A stretch of 64,000 nucleotides of DNA from Flavipsychrobacter sp. (lineage in GTDB: Bacteria; Bacteroidota; Bacteroidia; Chitinophagales; Chitinophagaceae). Below the pieces are notes generated by a model, which was not told the DNA's origin, did no database searches, and worked only from the letters and a program-made list of their open reading frames with translations. The stretch spans positions 20,655 through 84,654 of the forward strand of contig JAEUVF010000019.1 of assembly GCA_016787265.1 (NCBI GenBank), in the 5' to 3' direction. The position numbers and the translations under genes are program-made. Positions 43,059 through 50,363 of the stretch are shown here, in pieces. Position 1 is the first letter of the stretch. Each line of letters begins with the position of its first letter.

Positions 43059-44738
43059 ATGAGCGACATCAAGAAAGACGAAGAGAAAGGCCTCAATTTT
43101 ATTGAAGAGATCATTGAAGCAGATTTAGCTGCCGGTAAATACAACTCCATCATCACCCGTTTTCCCCCGGAACCGAACGGGTATCTGCACATCGGGCATG
43201 CTTCCAGTATCTGCCTGAATTTCGGCCTCACCCTGAAATACCCGGGTTATACGAATCTCCGGTTTGATGATACCAATCCGGTTACCGAAGACACAGAATA
43301 TGTGGAAAGTATCAAAGAGGATATCAAATGGCTGGGTTTTACCTGGAAAAATGAACTTTTTGCGTCTGATTATTTTGATCAGCTCTACGCATTTGCAATA
43401 AAACTCATTAATAAGGGATTGGCCTATGTAGATGATTCTACCTCTGAGGAGATCGCTGCCATGAAAGGTACTACCACCCAGCCTGGCGTGAATAGCCCTT
43501 ATCGGGATCGGTCTGTTGAAGAAAACCTGGATTTATTCGCCCGCATGAAAGCTGGTGAATTTCCAGATGGGAGTCGCACGCTGCGGGCAAAAATCGATAT
43601 GGCACATCCCAACATGATCATGCGCGATCCGGTGCTCTATCGTATTAAACATGCTCACCACCACCGTACTGGTGATGCATGGTGCATTTATCCGATGTAT
43701 GATTTTGCGCATGGCCAATCGGATTCCATAGAGGAAGTAACACACTCTCTGTGTACCATGGAATTTGTACCACATCGTGAACTGTATGACTGGTGTATAG
43801 AAAAACTGGAGATTTATCCTTCCCATCAATATGAATTCGCACGTCGTAACCTGAACTACACGGTTACGAGTAAACGAAAATTACTGCAACTCGTAAATGA
43901 GAAACATGTTACAGGTTGGGATGATCCGCGTATGCCTACTATTTCCGGTTTGCGCAGAAGAGGTTATACCCCTTTCAGCATCCGCGATTTCTGTGACCGT
44001 ATCGGTATTGCTAAAAGGGAGAATATGATTGATGTATCCCTCCTGGAATTTTGTGTGCGGGAAGACCTGAATAAAAGCGCGCTGCGCCGCATGGTGGTTT
44101 TTGATCCGGTTAAAGTGATTCTAACCAATTATCCGGAAGGGCAGGAAGAAATGCTGCAAAGCGAAAACAATCCGGAAGCGGAAACAGTAACGCATCGCGA
44201 TATTCCATTCTGCAGGGAATTGTATATTGAACGCGAAGACTTTATGGAAGTACCACCAAAGAAGTTCTTCAGGCTGGCACCCGGACAAATGGTGCGACTC
44301 AAAAGCGCCTACATCATCCGTTGCGATGAAGTGGTGAAAGATGCTGCCGGAACTATTACCGAACTGCATTGTTCGTATATCCCTGAGAGTAAGAGTGGCT
44401 CCGATACCTCCGGTATAAATGTAAAAGGCACCCTGCATTGGGTTAGTGCCAAACATGCGGTATCTGCAGAAGTAAGATTATATGATCGTCTTTTCAGAGT
44501 GGAAGATCCTTCCAGTGAAGAAGGCGATTTCAAATCCTATATCAACCCCGACTCATTACAGGTGATCGATCACGTTTATGCAGAGCCTGCTTTGCTCAAA
44601 TCCAGTTTTGACGAGCGCTACCAGTTCCTGCGTAAAGGCTATTTCTGCCTGGATAAAGATACCAGTGAAGAAAAGCTGGTCTTCAACCGCACGGTTACCT
44701 TGAAGGATGCCTGGGCGAAAGAGCAGAAAAAAGGTTAA
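43059..44738 (+). CDS. glnS: Glutamine--tRNA ligase
   Basis: Class I aminoacyl-tRNA synthetase of 559 residues that loads glutamine on its tRNA. The HIGH motif is H44-I-G-H47 in PPEPNGYLHIGHASS, and the KMSKS equivalent is TVTSKRKLLQL, the GlnRS type. The VDDSTSEEI and DPVLYRIKHAHHHRTGDAWCIYPMYDFAH blocks and the C-terminal beta-barrel anticodon domain (from about residue 340) match GlnRS rather than GluRS. No YqeY-like appendix is fused. The stop codon shares the palindrome TTAA with the convergent amidohydrolase gene. Confidence 0.96.
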   Translation: MSDIKKDEEKGLNFIEEIIEADLAAGKYNSIITRFPPEPNGYLHIGHASSICLNFGLTLKYPGYTNLRFDDTNPVTEDTEYVESIKEDIKWLGFTWKNELFASDYFDQLYAFAIKLINKGLAYVDDSTSEEIAAMKGTTTQPGVNSPYRDRSVEENLDLFARMKAGEFPDGSRTLRAKIDMAHPNMIMRDPVLYRIKHAHHHRTGDAWCIYPMYDFAHGQSDSIEEVTHSLCTMEFVPHRELYDWCIEKLEIYPSHQYEFARRNLNYTVTSKRKLLQLVNEKHVTGWDDPRMPTISGLRRRGYTPFSIRDFCDRIGIAKRENMIDVSLLEFCVREDLNKSALRRMVVFDPVKVILTNYPEGQEEMLQSENNPEAETVTHRDIPFCRELYIEREDFMEVPPKKFFRLAPGQMVRLKSAYIIRCDEVVKDAAGTITELHCSYIPESKSGSDTSGINVKGTLHWVSAKHAVSAEVRLYDRLFRVEDPSSEEGDFKSYINPDSLQVIDHVYAEPALLKSSFDERYQFLRKGYFCLDKDTSEEKLVFNRTVTLKDAWAKEQKKG

Positions 44739-46069
44739 AACCCTTTTTTTGCAGGAGCCTGTCTCTGTTTCGCCTGGAGACTGGCATAATCAAATACCAG
44801 GTGGCAGAAGGCTTTTACACCTACATCCAGTTGACTGTCGTCGATGAAGAAATCCGGTGTGTGATGCCCGGGAGCTTTTGTGGGATCGGTTCCAACCGGC
44901 ATGCCTCCCAAATTGAAAAACAGGGCAGGTGCTTTCTCACCGAAAAAAGAAAAGTCTTCCGCGCCGGTCGTCCAGGATTGTGTCTGCACTTTGTCTTTCC
45001 CAGCCGCTTTTTGCAGGGATGGAACCATCATAGCGGTTAAACTGGAATCATTATCTGTAACGAGGGTTTTGGTATCGATATCCACTTCAACAGTTGCACC
45101 ACTGGCTTCAGCAATTTTCTCAGCAGTTTTTTTGATGCGGGCATGTACATCGCGTTGCATATCTGCATCGAGCGTACGGATCGTTCCTTCCAGTATTGCT
45201 TCTTCCGGAATGATATTACTGCGTACACCACTATGGAATTTTCCAACGGTAATCACCACCGGGGCTTTGACAATATTTTCCTGGCGACTTACAATTGTCT
45301 GCAATCCCGCTATGATTTGGGTACCTACCACTATTGGGTCAATGCTGCCCCAGGGAGCAGAACCATGTGCCTGTTTGCCTTTCACTTTGATGGTGAACCA
45401 GTCAGAGGATGCCATAAATGGACCTGGCTTGTATCGGATGCTGCCGCTTTCTGTATTGGAAGAGATATGCAAACCGAAAATCGCATCTACTTTGGGATTG
45501 TCCATTACGCCTTCTTTCACCATTAATGGTGCGCCGCCTTCTTCCTCACCGGGCGGACCTTCTTCTGCTGGCTGAAAGATGAACTTCACGGTACCTGCTA
45601 TGTCTTTTTTCATGGCAGCCAATACCTCTGCCGTACCCATCAGGATGGCCACATGGCTGTCATGCCCGCAGGCATGCATAACCGATACTTCCTGCCCGAG
45701 ATAATCTGCTTTCTGGGTGGATTTAAAGGGCAGGTTAGCTCTTTCTTCCACTGGCAACGCATCCATATCGGCGCGGAGCGCGATAACCGGACCAGGTTTG
45801 CCTCCTTTTAAAATACCCACCACACCGGTTTTTGCTACTTTATCCTGTACTTCAATTCCAAGGGAACGCAGGTGATTCGCGATGTATTCCATTGTTTTGA
45901 ATTCGCGATTGCTCAGCTCGGGGTATTGGTGTATATGCCGCCGCCATTCAATCACTTTGGGCAGAACCTGTTTGGCTTTCGCCTGGATGGTTGCATCCAG
46001 GTTGCTTTGTGCCCCGGCTGTCAGGCAGAAGCTGGAAGCTGCGAGCAGAAGGGTAAGAAATCGAACCAT
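44735..46069 (-). CDS. Exported M20-family amidohydrolase
   Basis: A 444-residue dimetal hydrolase of the M20D (IAA-amino-acid hydrolase/HipO/carboxypeptidase) group. After a signal peptide (FLTLLLAASSFCLTAGAQ) the metal ligands appear: D101 region RADMDAL, C134 and H136 in MHACGHDSHV, and E169-E170 in FQPAEEG, with a late HHTPDFFID histidine. The cysteine in place of an aspartate ligand is typical of M20D. It removes acyl or aryl groups from amino acids in the periplasm; exact substrate unknown. A lid domain (about 215-330) holds HGSAPWGSIDPI. Converges on glnS. Confidence 0.92.
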   Translation of the reverse strand: MVRFLTLLLAASSFCLTAGAQSNLDATIQAKAKQVLPKVIEWRRHIHQYPELSNREFKTMEYIANHLRSLGIEVQDKVAKTGVVGILKGGKPGPVIALRADMDALPVEERANLPFKSTQKADYLGQEVSVMHACGHDSHVAILMGTAEVLAAMKKDIAGTVKFIFQPAEEGPPGEEEGGAPLMVKEGVMDNPKVDAIFGLHISSNTESGSIRYKPGPFMASSDWFTIKVKGKQAHGSAPWGSIDPIVVGTQIIAGLQTIVSRQENIVKAPVVITVGKFHSGVRSNIIPEEAILEGTIRTLDADMQRDVHARIKKTAEKIAEASGATVEVDIDTKTLVTDNDSSLTAMMVPSLQKAAGKDKVQTQSWTTGAEDFSFFGEKAPALFFNLGGMPVGTDPTKAPGHHTPDFFIDDSQLDVGVKAFCHLVFDYASLQAKQRQAPAKKGF

Positions 46070-46110
46070 GATGTGTGGATTAAGTTGGTCAGTAAGTTAA
46101 GAAAAATCAG

Positions 46111-47676
46111 CTAGCGATGTTCTCCGAATACGCCCCTGAGTTCATCAGCAATTTCTCCCAACGTGCATTTTTGTTCTACTGCCTCAATTACTGCAGGCAT
46201 CAGGTTTTCACCGGAAGCCGCTTTGTCGTTCAGATTTTGCAGTACCTGGTCAACCATTGCCGGATTGCGGTTATTCTTTAAGGCATTCAGTTTTTCAATC
46301 TGTACCTGCCGTATGCTGTCATCCACCTTGAATATAGGAATGGAGGCTTCGGTATCAATCTGGAATTTATTGACACCCACAATGATCTTTTCACCGCTTT
46401 CGATCCCTTTCTGGTATTCATAAGCGCTACGCGCGATTTCCTCCTGCATGAAGCCCTGTTCAATGGCGGATACACTGCCTCCCATAGCATCAATTTTCGC
46501 TATCAGGGCCAGCGCTTCCTGCTCCAGTTGCGAAGTGAGCGACTCTACAAAATAGGAGCCTGCCAGGGGGTCCACAGTATCTGCCACACCACTTTCAAAG
46601 GCAACGATTTGCTGGGTTCTTAATGCGATACGGGCCGCTTCTTCAGTTGGTAAGGAAAGCGCTTCATCATAACCGTTGGTATGAAGGGATTGTGTGCCGC
46701 CGAGTACGGCAGCAAGAGTTTGTATGGTAACGCGACTGATATTATTCTGCGGTTGTTGCGCGGTTAGGGTACTTCCACCTGTTTGAGTATGGAAACGCAG
46801 CATCATGGCTTTGGGATCCGTTGCGCCCAGTTCTTTCATGATAGATGCCCACATTCGACGCGCAGCACGGAATTTCGCTACCTCTTCAAATAGATTGTTA
46901 TGCGCATTGAAGAAAAAGGAGAGGCGTTTGCCAAAAACATTGATATCGAGGCCACGTTCAAGTGCGGATTTCACATAGGCTTTACCGTTAGACAAGGTAA
47001 AGGCAATCTCCTGAACTGCGGATGAGCCTGCCTCACGAATATGGTAACCCGAAATAGATATCGTATTCCATTTCGGCAGGGAATCACTGCACCATTCAAA
47101 GATATCGGTGATGATACGCATGGATGGTTTGGGTGGATAGATATAAGTACCGCGGGCCGCGTATTCTTTCAGAATATCATTCTGAATGGTACCACTGATT
47201 TTACTGAGATCGGCTCCCTGCTGTTTGGCCAGTGCTACATAAAATGATAGGAGGATAAATCCGGTGGCATTGATCGTCATGGAAGTGCTGACAGATTCAA
47301 GTGGAATTCCATTGAAGAGTACATTCATATCTTCCAGGCTATCGATCGCTACACCTACTTTCCCTACTTCCCCTTCTGCCATGGCATGATCACTGTCGTA
47401 TCCGATTTGTGTTGGCAGATCAAATGCAACCGAAAGTCCGGATACTCCCTGCGACAATAAATAGTGATAACGTTTGTTGCTTTCTTCGGCAGTAGAGAAG
47501 CCGGCATACTGCCGCATGGTCCAGGGCTTACCAAGATACATATCGGGCTGGACACCCCGGGTGTAGGGAAACTGCCCCGGTTGCTCTAGCCCATTGAAGT
47601 TTTCAGGAAGATCACCCGGATAATAAACCGGTTTAATTTCTATTCCGCTATCTGTGATGATTTTTTTTTCTGACAT
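46111..47676 (-). CDS. Methylmalonyl-CoA mutase, catalytic chain without B12 domain
   Basis: A 521-residue protein covering only the substrate-binding TIM-barrel part of methylmalonyl-CoA mutase; the C-terminal cobalamin-binding domain (DxHxxG) is absent and no such gene is next to it. Residues known to fix methylmalonyl-CoA are kept: Y57 (MRQYAGF), Q165 and R175 (TIQNDILKEYAARGTYIY) and H212 (ISGYHIREAG). A tyrosine and arginine here indicate methylmalonyl- rather than isobutyryl-CoA mutase. It must pair with a separate B12 subunit, as in two-chain mutases. A TTG 8 codons upstream is possible, but the ATG at 47676 matches the family. It follows the membrane-protein gene by 20 bases in one operon. 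Confidence 0.88.
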   Translation of the reverse strand: MSEKKIITDSGIEIKPVYYPGDLPENFNGLEQPGQFPYTRGVQPDMYLGKPWTMRQYAGFSTAEESNKRYHYLLSQGVSGLSVAFDLPTQIGYDSDHAMAEGEVGKVGVAIDSLEDMNVLFNGIPLESVSTSMTINATGFILLSFYVALAKQQGADLSKISGTIQNDILKEYAARGTYIYPPKPSMRIITDIFEWCSDSLPKWNTISISGYHIREAGSSAVQEIAFTLSNGKAYVKSALERGLDINVFGKRLSFFFNAHNNLFEEVAKFRAARRMWASIMKELGATDPKAMMLRFHTQTGGSTLTAQQPQNNISRVTIQTLAAVLGGTQSLHTNGYDEALSLPTEEAARIALRTQQIVAFESGVADTVDPLAGSYFVESLTSQLEQEALALIAKIDAMGGSVSAIEQGFMQEEIARSAYEYQKGIESGEKIIVGVNKFQIDTEASIPIFKVDDSIRQVQIEKLNALKNNRNPAMVDQVLQNLNDKAASGENLMPAVIEAVEQKCTLGEIADELRGVFGEHR

Positions 47677-47696
47677 GGCATGCTTCGTTAGGAGAA

Positions 47697-48239
47697 TCAA
47701 CTCAAAATTTTCTTGGCTTCATAGCTCAGCGCTTCCTGCACCAGGCTGTGCATGGAACCCTGCGGCTGATTCATTACAAATTCAATGATTTTTTTGTTGA
47801 ATTCAGCCCCACTCATATCATCTGGCAGGATGGCCGCGAGCTGATTTACAATCATGATATTCTGCTCTTTCAGGTTACGAACTGCGTCCCAGGCAGCAGC
47901 ACTCACATAAATCTGCTGAGATAGATTGTACTCAAATTCCTGTTTGATGGTTTGGGTCAGCAGTTGTTGCATCCCGCGTTTATCAAAAGACGGATCATTA
48001 CTTCTGCTGATCAGGTTGGGCAGCGCAATGCGATCGGCCAGGATTACCAGCCGCTCATAGGCTGCCAGCTGCATTTGTTTGGACGCCCCTGCTGCCTGTT
48101 GTTCTTTACCGGTAGCGGCATCCACTTTCTGACTGATTTCGGCAATGGCCTTTTTGTCCTTGCGATAGAAATAAAGATAAAGACCAATAAATCCTAGTAA
48201 CGCAATGCCGGCAATGATCCAAACAGTAGTGTTTTCCAT
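47697..48239 (-). CDS. Single-pass membrane protein upstream of the mutase gene
   Basis: A 180-residue protein I do not recognise. One N-terminal helix (VWIIAGIALLGFIGLYLYFY, about 6-25) anchors it with the bulk in the cytoplasm. A charged Lys/Glu/Ala-rich stretch (about 28-60) is likely coiled coil, followed by a mostly helical domain ending near 180 (FNKKIIEFVMNQPQGSMHSLVQEALSYEA). It is the first gene of the operon with the mutase chain, with a good -7 box upstream. Its place suggests a role tied to the mutase or to membrane organisation, but this is only positional. Confidence 0.75.
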   Translation of the reverse strand: MENTTVWIIAGIALLGFIGLYLYFYRKDKKAIAEISQKVDAATGKEQQAAGASKQMQLAAYERLVILADRIALPNLISRSNDPSFDKRGMQQLLTQTIKQEFEYNLSQQIYVSAAAWDAVRNLKEQNIMIVNQLAAILPDDMSGAEFNKKIIEFVMNQPQGSMHSLVQEALSYEAKKILS

Positions 48240-48260
48240 ATAAGCTTAACAATTAAGCAG

Positions 48261-48268
48261 CAAAAGTA
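48261..48268 (-). promoter_or_regulatory. -7 box of the membrane-protein/mutase operon
   Basis: The minus strand reads TACTTTTG, an exact TANNTTTG match, 21 bases before the start codon at 48239. The large palindrome begins 8 bases further upstream. Confidence 0.55.
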
Positions 48269-48276
48269 ACGGATTT

Positions 48277-48325
48277 ACTTCACCCGACCGGTGCCACCCG
48301 ACCGGTGGCACCGGTCGGGTGAAGT
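48277..48325. repeat. 22-bp perfect palindrome between divergent promoters
   Basis: The arms 48277-48298 and 48304-48325 are perfectly complementary with a 5-base spacer. Each arm holds CACCCGACCGGTG, and this 13-mer also occurs as a direct repeat at 48281 and 48296. It fills the space where the -33 elements of both divergent promoters should be. Confidence 0.93.
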
Positions 48326-48337
48326 GAGCGAAATCCT

Positions 48338-48345
48338 TAAATTTG
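48338..48345 (+). promoter_or_regulatory. -7 box of the IscA/HesB gene
   Basis: TAAATTTG, exact match, ends 4 bases before the ATG at 48350; leaderless mRNA predicted. Confidence 0.6.
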
Positions 48346-48349
48346 CAGT

Positions 48350-48697
48350 ATGGAAACGACAACAGCAATTACACCGGTTACTATGACAGCAGGAGCTATC
48401 AGTGAGATCAGACGCTTAATGGAGGCTCCGGAATTCGACAACAGTCAGGTTTTACGCGTGGGCGTTAAAGGCGGTGGTTGTTCCGGTATGAGTTATATCC
48501 TCGGTTTCGATAAAATAGAAGAAGGCGATGTTCAGTTTAGTATTGATGGTATTCCCTGTACGATGACCAAATCCCATGGGATCTACCTGATGGGTATGGA
48601 AATCGACTGGCAGGACGGGCTCAACAATCGTGGTTTCACTTTTACCAATCCCAATGCCAGCAAGACCTGCGGATGCGGTACTTCCTTCGCTGTGTAA
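48350..48697 (+). CDS. A-type iron-sulfur carrier (IscA/SufA/ErpA, HesB family)
   Basis: A 115-residue scaffold/carrier that hands iron-sulfur clusters to apo-proteins. The three cluster cysteines are C44 (GGGCSGMSY), C107 and C109 (TCGCGTSF), the full A-type signature. No other isc or suf gene is near, so it is closer to an ErpA-like stand-alone carrier; which of the three types it is cannot be settled by eye. The gene is leaderless by its promoter position and diverges from the mutase operon across the palindrome. It converges on the TPR/barrel gene with 10 bases between. Confidence 0.93.
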   Translation: METTTAITPVTMTAGAISEIRRLMEAPEFDNSQVLRVGVKGGGCSGMSYILGFDKIEEGDVQFSIDGIPCTMTKSHGIYLMGMEIDWQDGLNNRGFTFTNPNASKTCGCGTSFAV

Positions 48698-48707
48698 TAG
48701 AATTGCA

Positions 48708-50345
48708 TCAACCCCGGCGAAAGGAAAAGCCAACTCCAAGGGTATAATAAATGTCCTTGAAATCAATCATTTTCCCGCCGCCGCGTAGCTGGAAGCCCCC
48801 TACATCGATAATAGCACCTGCTTCCACCACCGGTTTTATGAATTGCTGATCGGTGTTTTTAATCCATTCAGATTCTACAAATCGTCCACTGTCGTTGTAT
48901 TCATCTACCTGAATGGAGAGTTGGGAATAATTAATTCCCCCTCCGGCATACAACCATAAAGGGAATGCGATTTTTTTGGTAAGGCCCAGCATGCCGTCAA
49001 AATGACTGGTACGTGTTTCTCCGGTTGGGCGTACATCATTATAAACACTTCCATCAAGCATACCCTGGTCATTCACTGAATAAAAACTATTTCCCTGGAA
49101 GAGGTTCTCATTTGCGCGAACTGTTATGTACATACCCACTTTACGGTTATTGATAGTACCAAAAGATAATCCGATTGGAGCCAGGCTATCATACACATAA
49201 GCAATAAAGCCACGATTGGGTCTGCCATACCGGATTGCTTTTTTGTTGGCTGTTTTCATTGCTGTCTCCAGCGCCGGTGTACTACTGCAAATGGTCTTTA
49301 CTTTCGTTAAATACGCGATGGATTGCTTTTGCGCAAAGGCTGTTTTTTTATCTTTTTCTTTATCAGCTGCAGCCTGGTAGGTATCGCACATGGTTTGACG
49401 GGCGACTGTGTTTTCTGAACCATTTGGATATTGTTTCATGTATTTACCGAAGTAATACTCCATGTCTTTGAAATTGTTTTCGGACGCAGCTTTATTTCCA
49501 AAACGGATCAGCGCACGCATCACAATTTCATCCGCTTCTGCTTTATGATTACGTAAAGTAGTGCCTTTCAAATAGTTCTCGAATGCTTCCAGTGTATTGG
49601 TCTTGCGGGTAGTTTGCCAGGCCAGTTCATCCTCTGCCAGTTTTTTCTGCGAACTGGCTTCTGCATCATTTGGCTGGAAACGAAGTGCAGTTGAGAAGTT
49701 GCTAATGGCTGTACTGTAATTTCCGTTTTTCATATTTTGTTTGCCTAATAACAGAGCCTCATTATAACCATTGATTTTGGTCATCTCCGGGGTACTGTTA
49801 ATTCGCTTATATAAGGCCTGGGCACCAGGATCATTTGCCATGGCTGGATCTTTTAGAATTTCCAGCGCCTGCGGATAATTTTTTTGCTCAACATATAACT
49901 CAACTGCATTGAGTGCATACTCGGTTTTCATTTTATCAAGTTCCCAAAGCTTTTTCCACTCATCAGCAGCTCGTTTACTGCCCTGCTTTTCCTGTTTTTC
50001 GGCAAGTTCTAATACCTGGTTTGCTTGCCGGTACTCGTTGATCTCATTTTTTAATGATGAAATCAAGGCTTTTAACTCCGTATCGGCTAAGGGTTCTGCC
50101 TGTGCCAGGTATTCATTGGCCTTATCCGGCTGATTTAATTTCAGGAAGGCCATTGCAGTATAATAGTATCCATTCCCTTTGGTGGGATCTGCAATTACAA
50201 GATCAGGTGCAGTTACCACCACTTCATCCCAACGACCATTTTTGATATGATCTTTTATCTTTCTTTCAATGGAGAAAAAGTCATCAGTTTGTGCCATTGC
50301 CAGTATGCTGCATACCAGTAGAAGTCCGGTTAGAATTGCCTTCAT
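48708..50345 (-). CDS. Exported TPR protein with C-terminal barrel-like domain
   Basis: A 545-residue protein of unknown function. Signal peptide at 1-19 (ILTGLLLVCSILAMAQ). Residues about 25-340 contain TPR-like helical pairs (YYTAMAFLKLNQPDKANEYL, AVELYVEQKNYPQALEIL, GKQNMKNGNYSTAISNF). From about 375 the pattern changes to beta-strands with aromatic ends (FIAYVYDSLAPIGLSFG, LWLYAGGGINYSQLSI), and the protein ends in YTLGVGFSFRRG, like the last strand of an outer-membrane barrel. A TPR-barrel fusion would place a periplasmic scaffold on an outer-membrane anchor. It lies 18 bases after a coiled-coil gene on the same strand, so they form an operon. Confidence 0.8.
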   Translation of the reverse strand: MKAILTGLLLVCSILAMAQTDDFFSIERKIKDHIKNGRWDEVVVTAPDLVIADPTKGNGYYYTAMAFLKLNQPDKANEYLAQAEPLADTELKALISSLKNEINEYRQANQVLELAEKQEKQGSKRAADEWKKLWELDKMKTEYALNAVELYVEQKNYPQALEILKDPAMANDPGAQALYKRINSTPEMTKINGYNEALLLGKQNMKNGNYSTAISNFSTALRFQPNDAEASSQKKLAEDELAWQTTRKTNTLEAFENYLKGTTLRNHKAEADEIVMRALIRFGNKAASENNFKDMEYYFGKYMKQYPNGSENTVARQTMCDTYQAAADKEKDKKTAFAQKQSIAYLTKVKTICSSTPALETAMKTANKKAIRYGRPNRGFIAYVYDSLAPIGLSFGTINNRKVGMYITVRANENLFQGNSFYSVNDQGMLDGSVYNDVRPTGETRTSHFDGMLGLTKKIAFPLWLYAGGGINYSQLSIQVDEYNDSGRFVESEWIKNTDQQFIKPVVEAGAIIDVGGFQLRGGGKMIDFKDIYYTLGVGFSFRRG

Positions 50346-50363
50346 ATTTTGATAGTAATTGGA

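Noticed and set aside
44880..45575. 231-codon plus-strand frame opposite the M20 amidohydrolase
   Set aside because: The composition is Ser/Thr/Pro-rich noise and the minus-strand frame holds all metal ligands of the M20 family.
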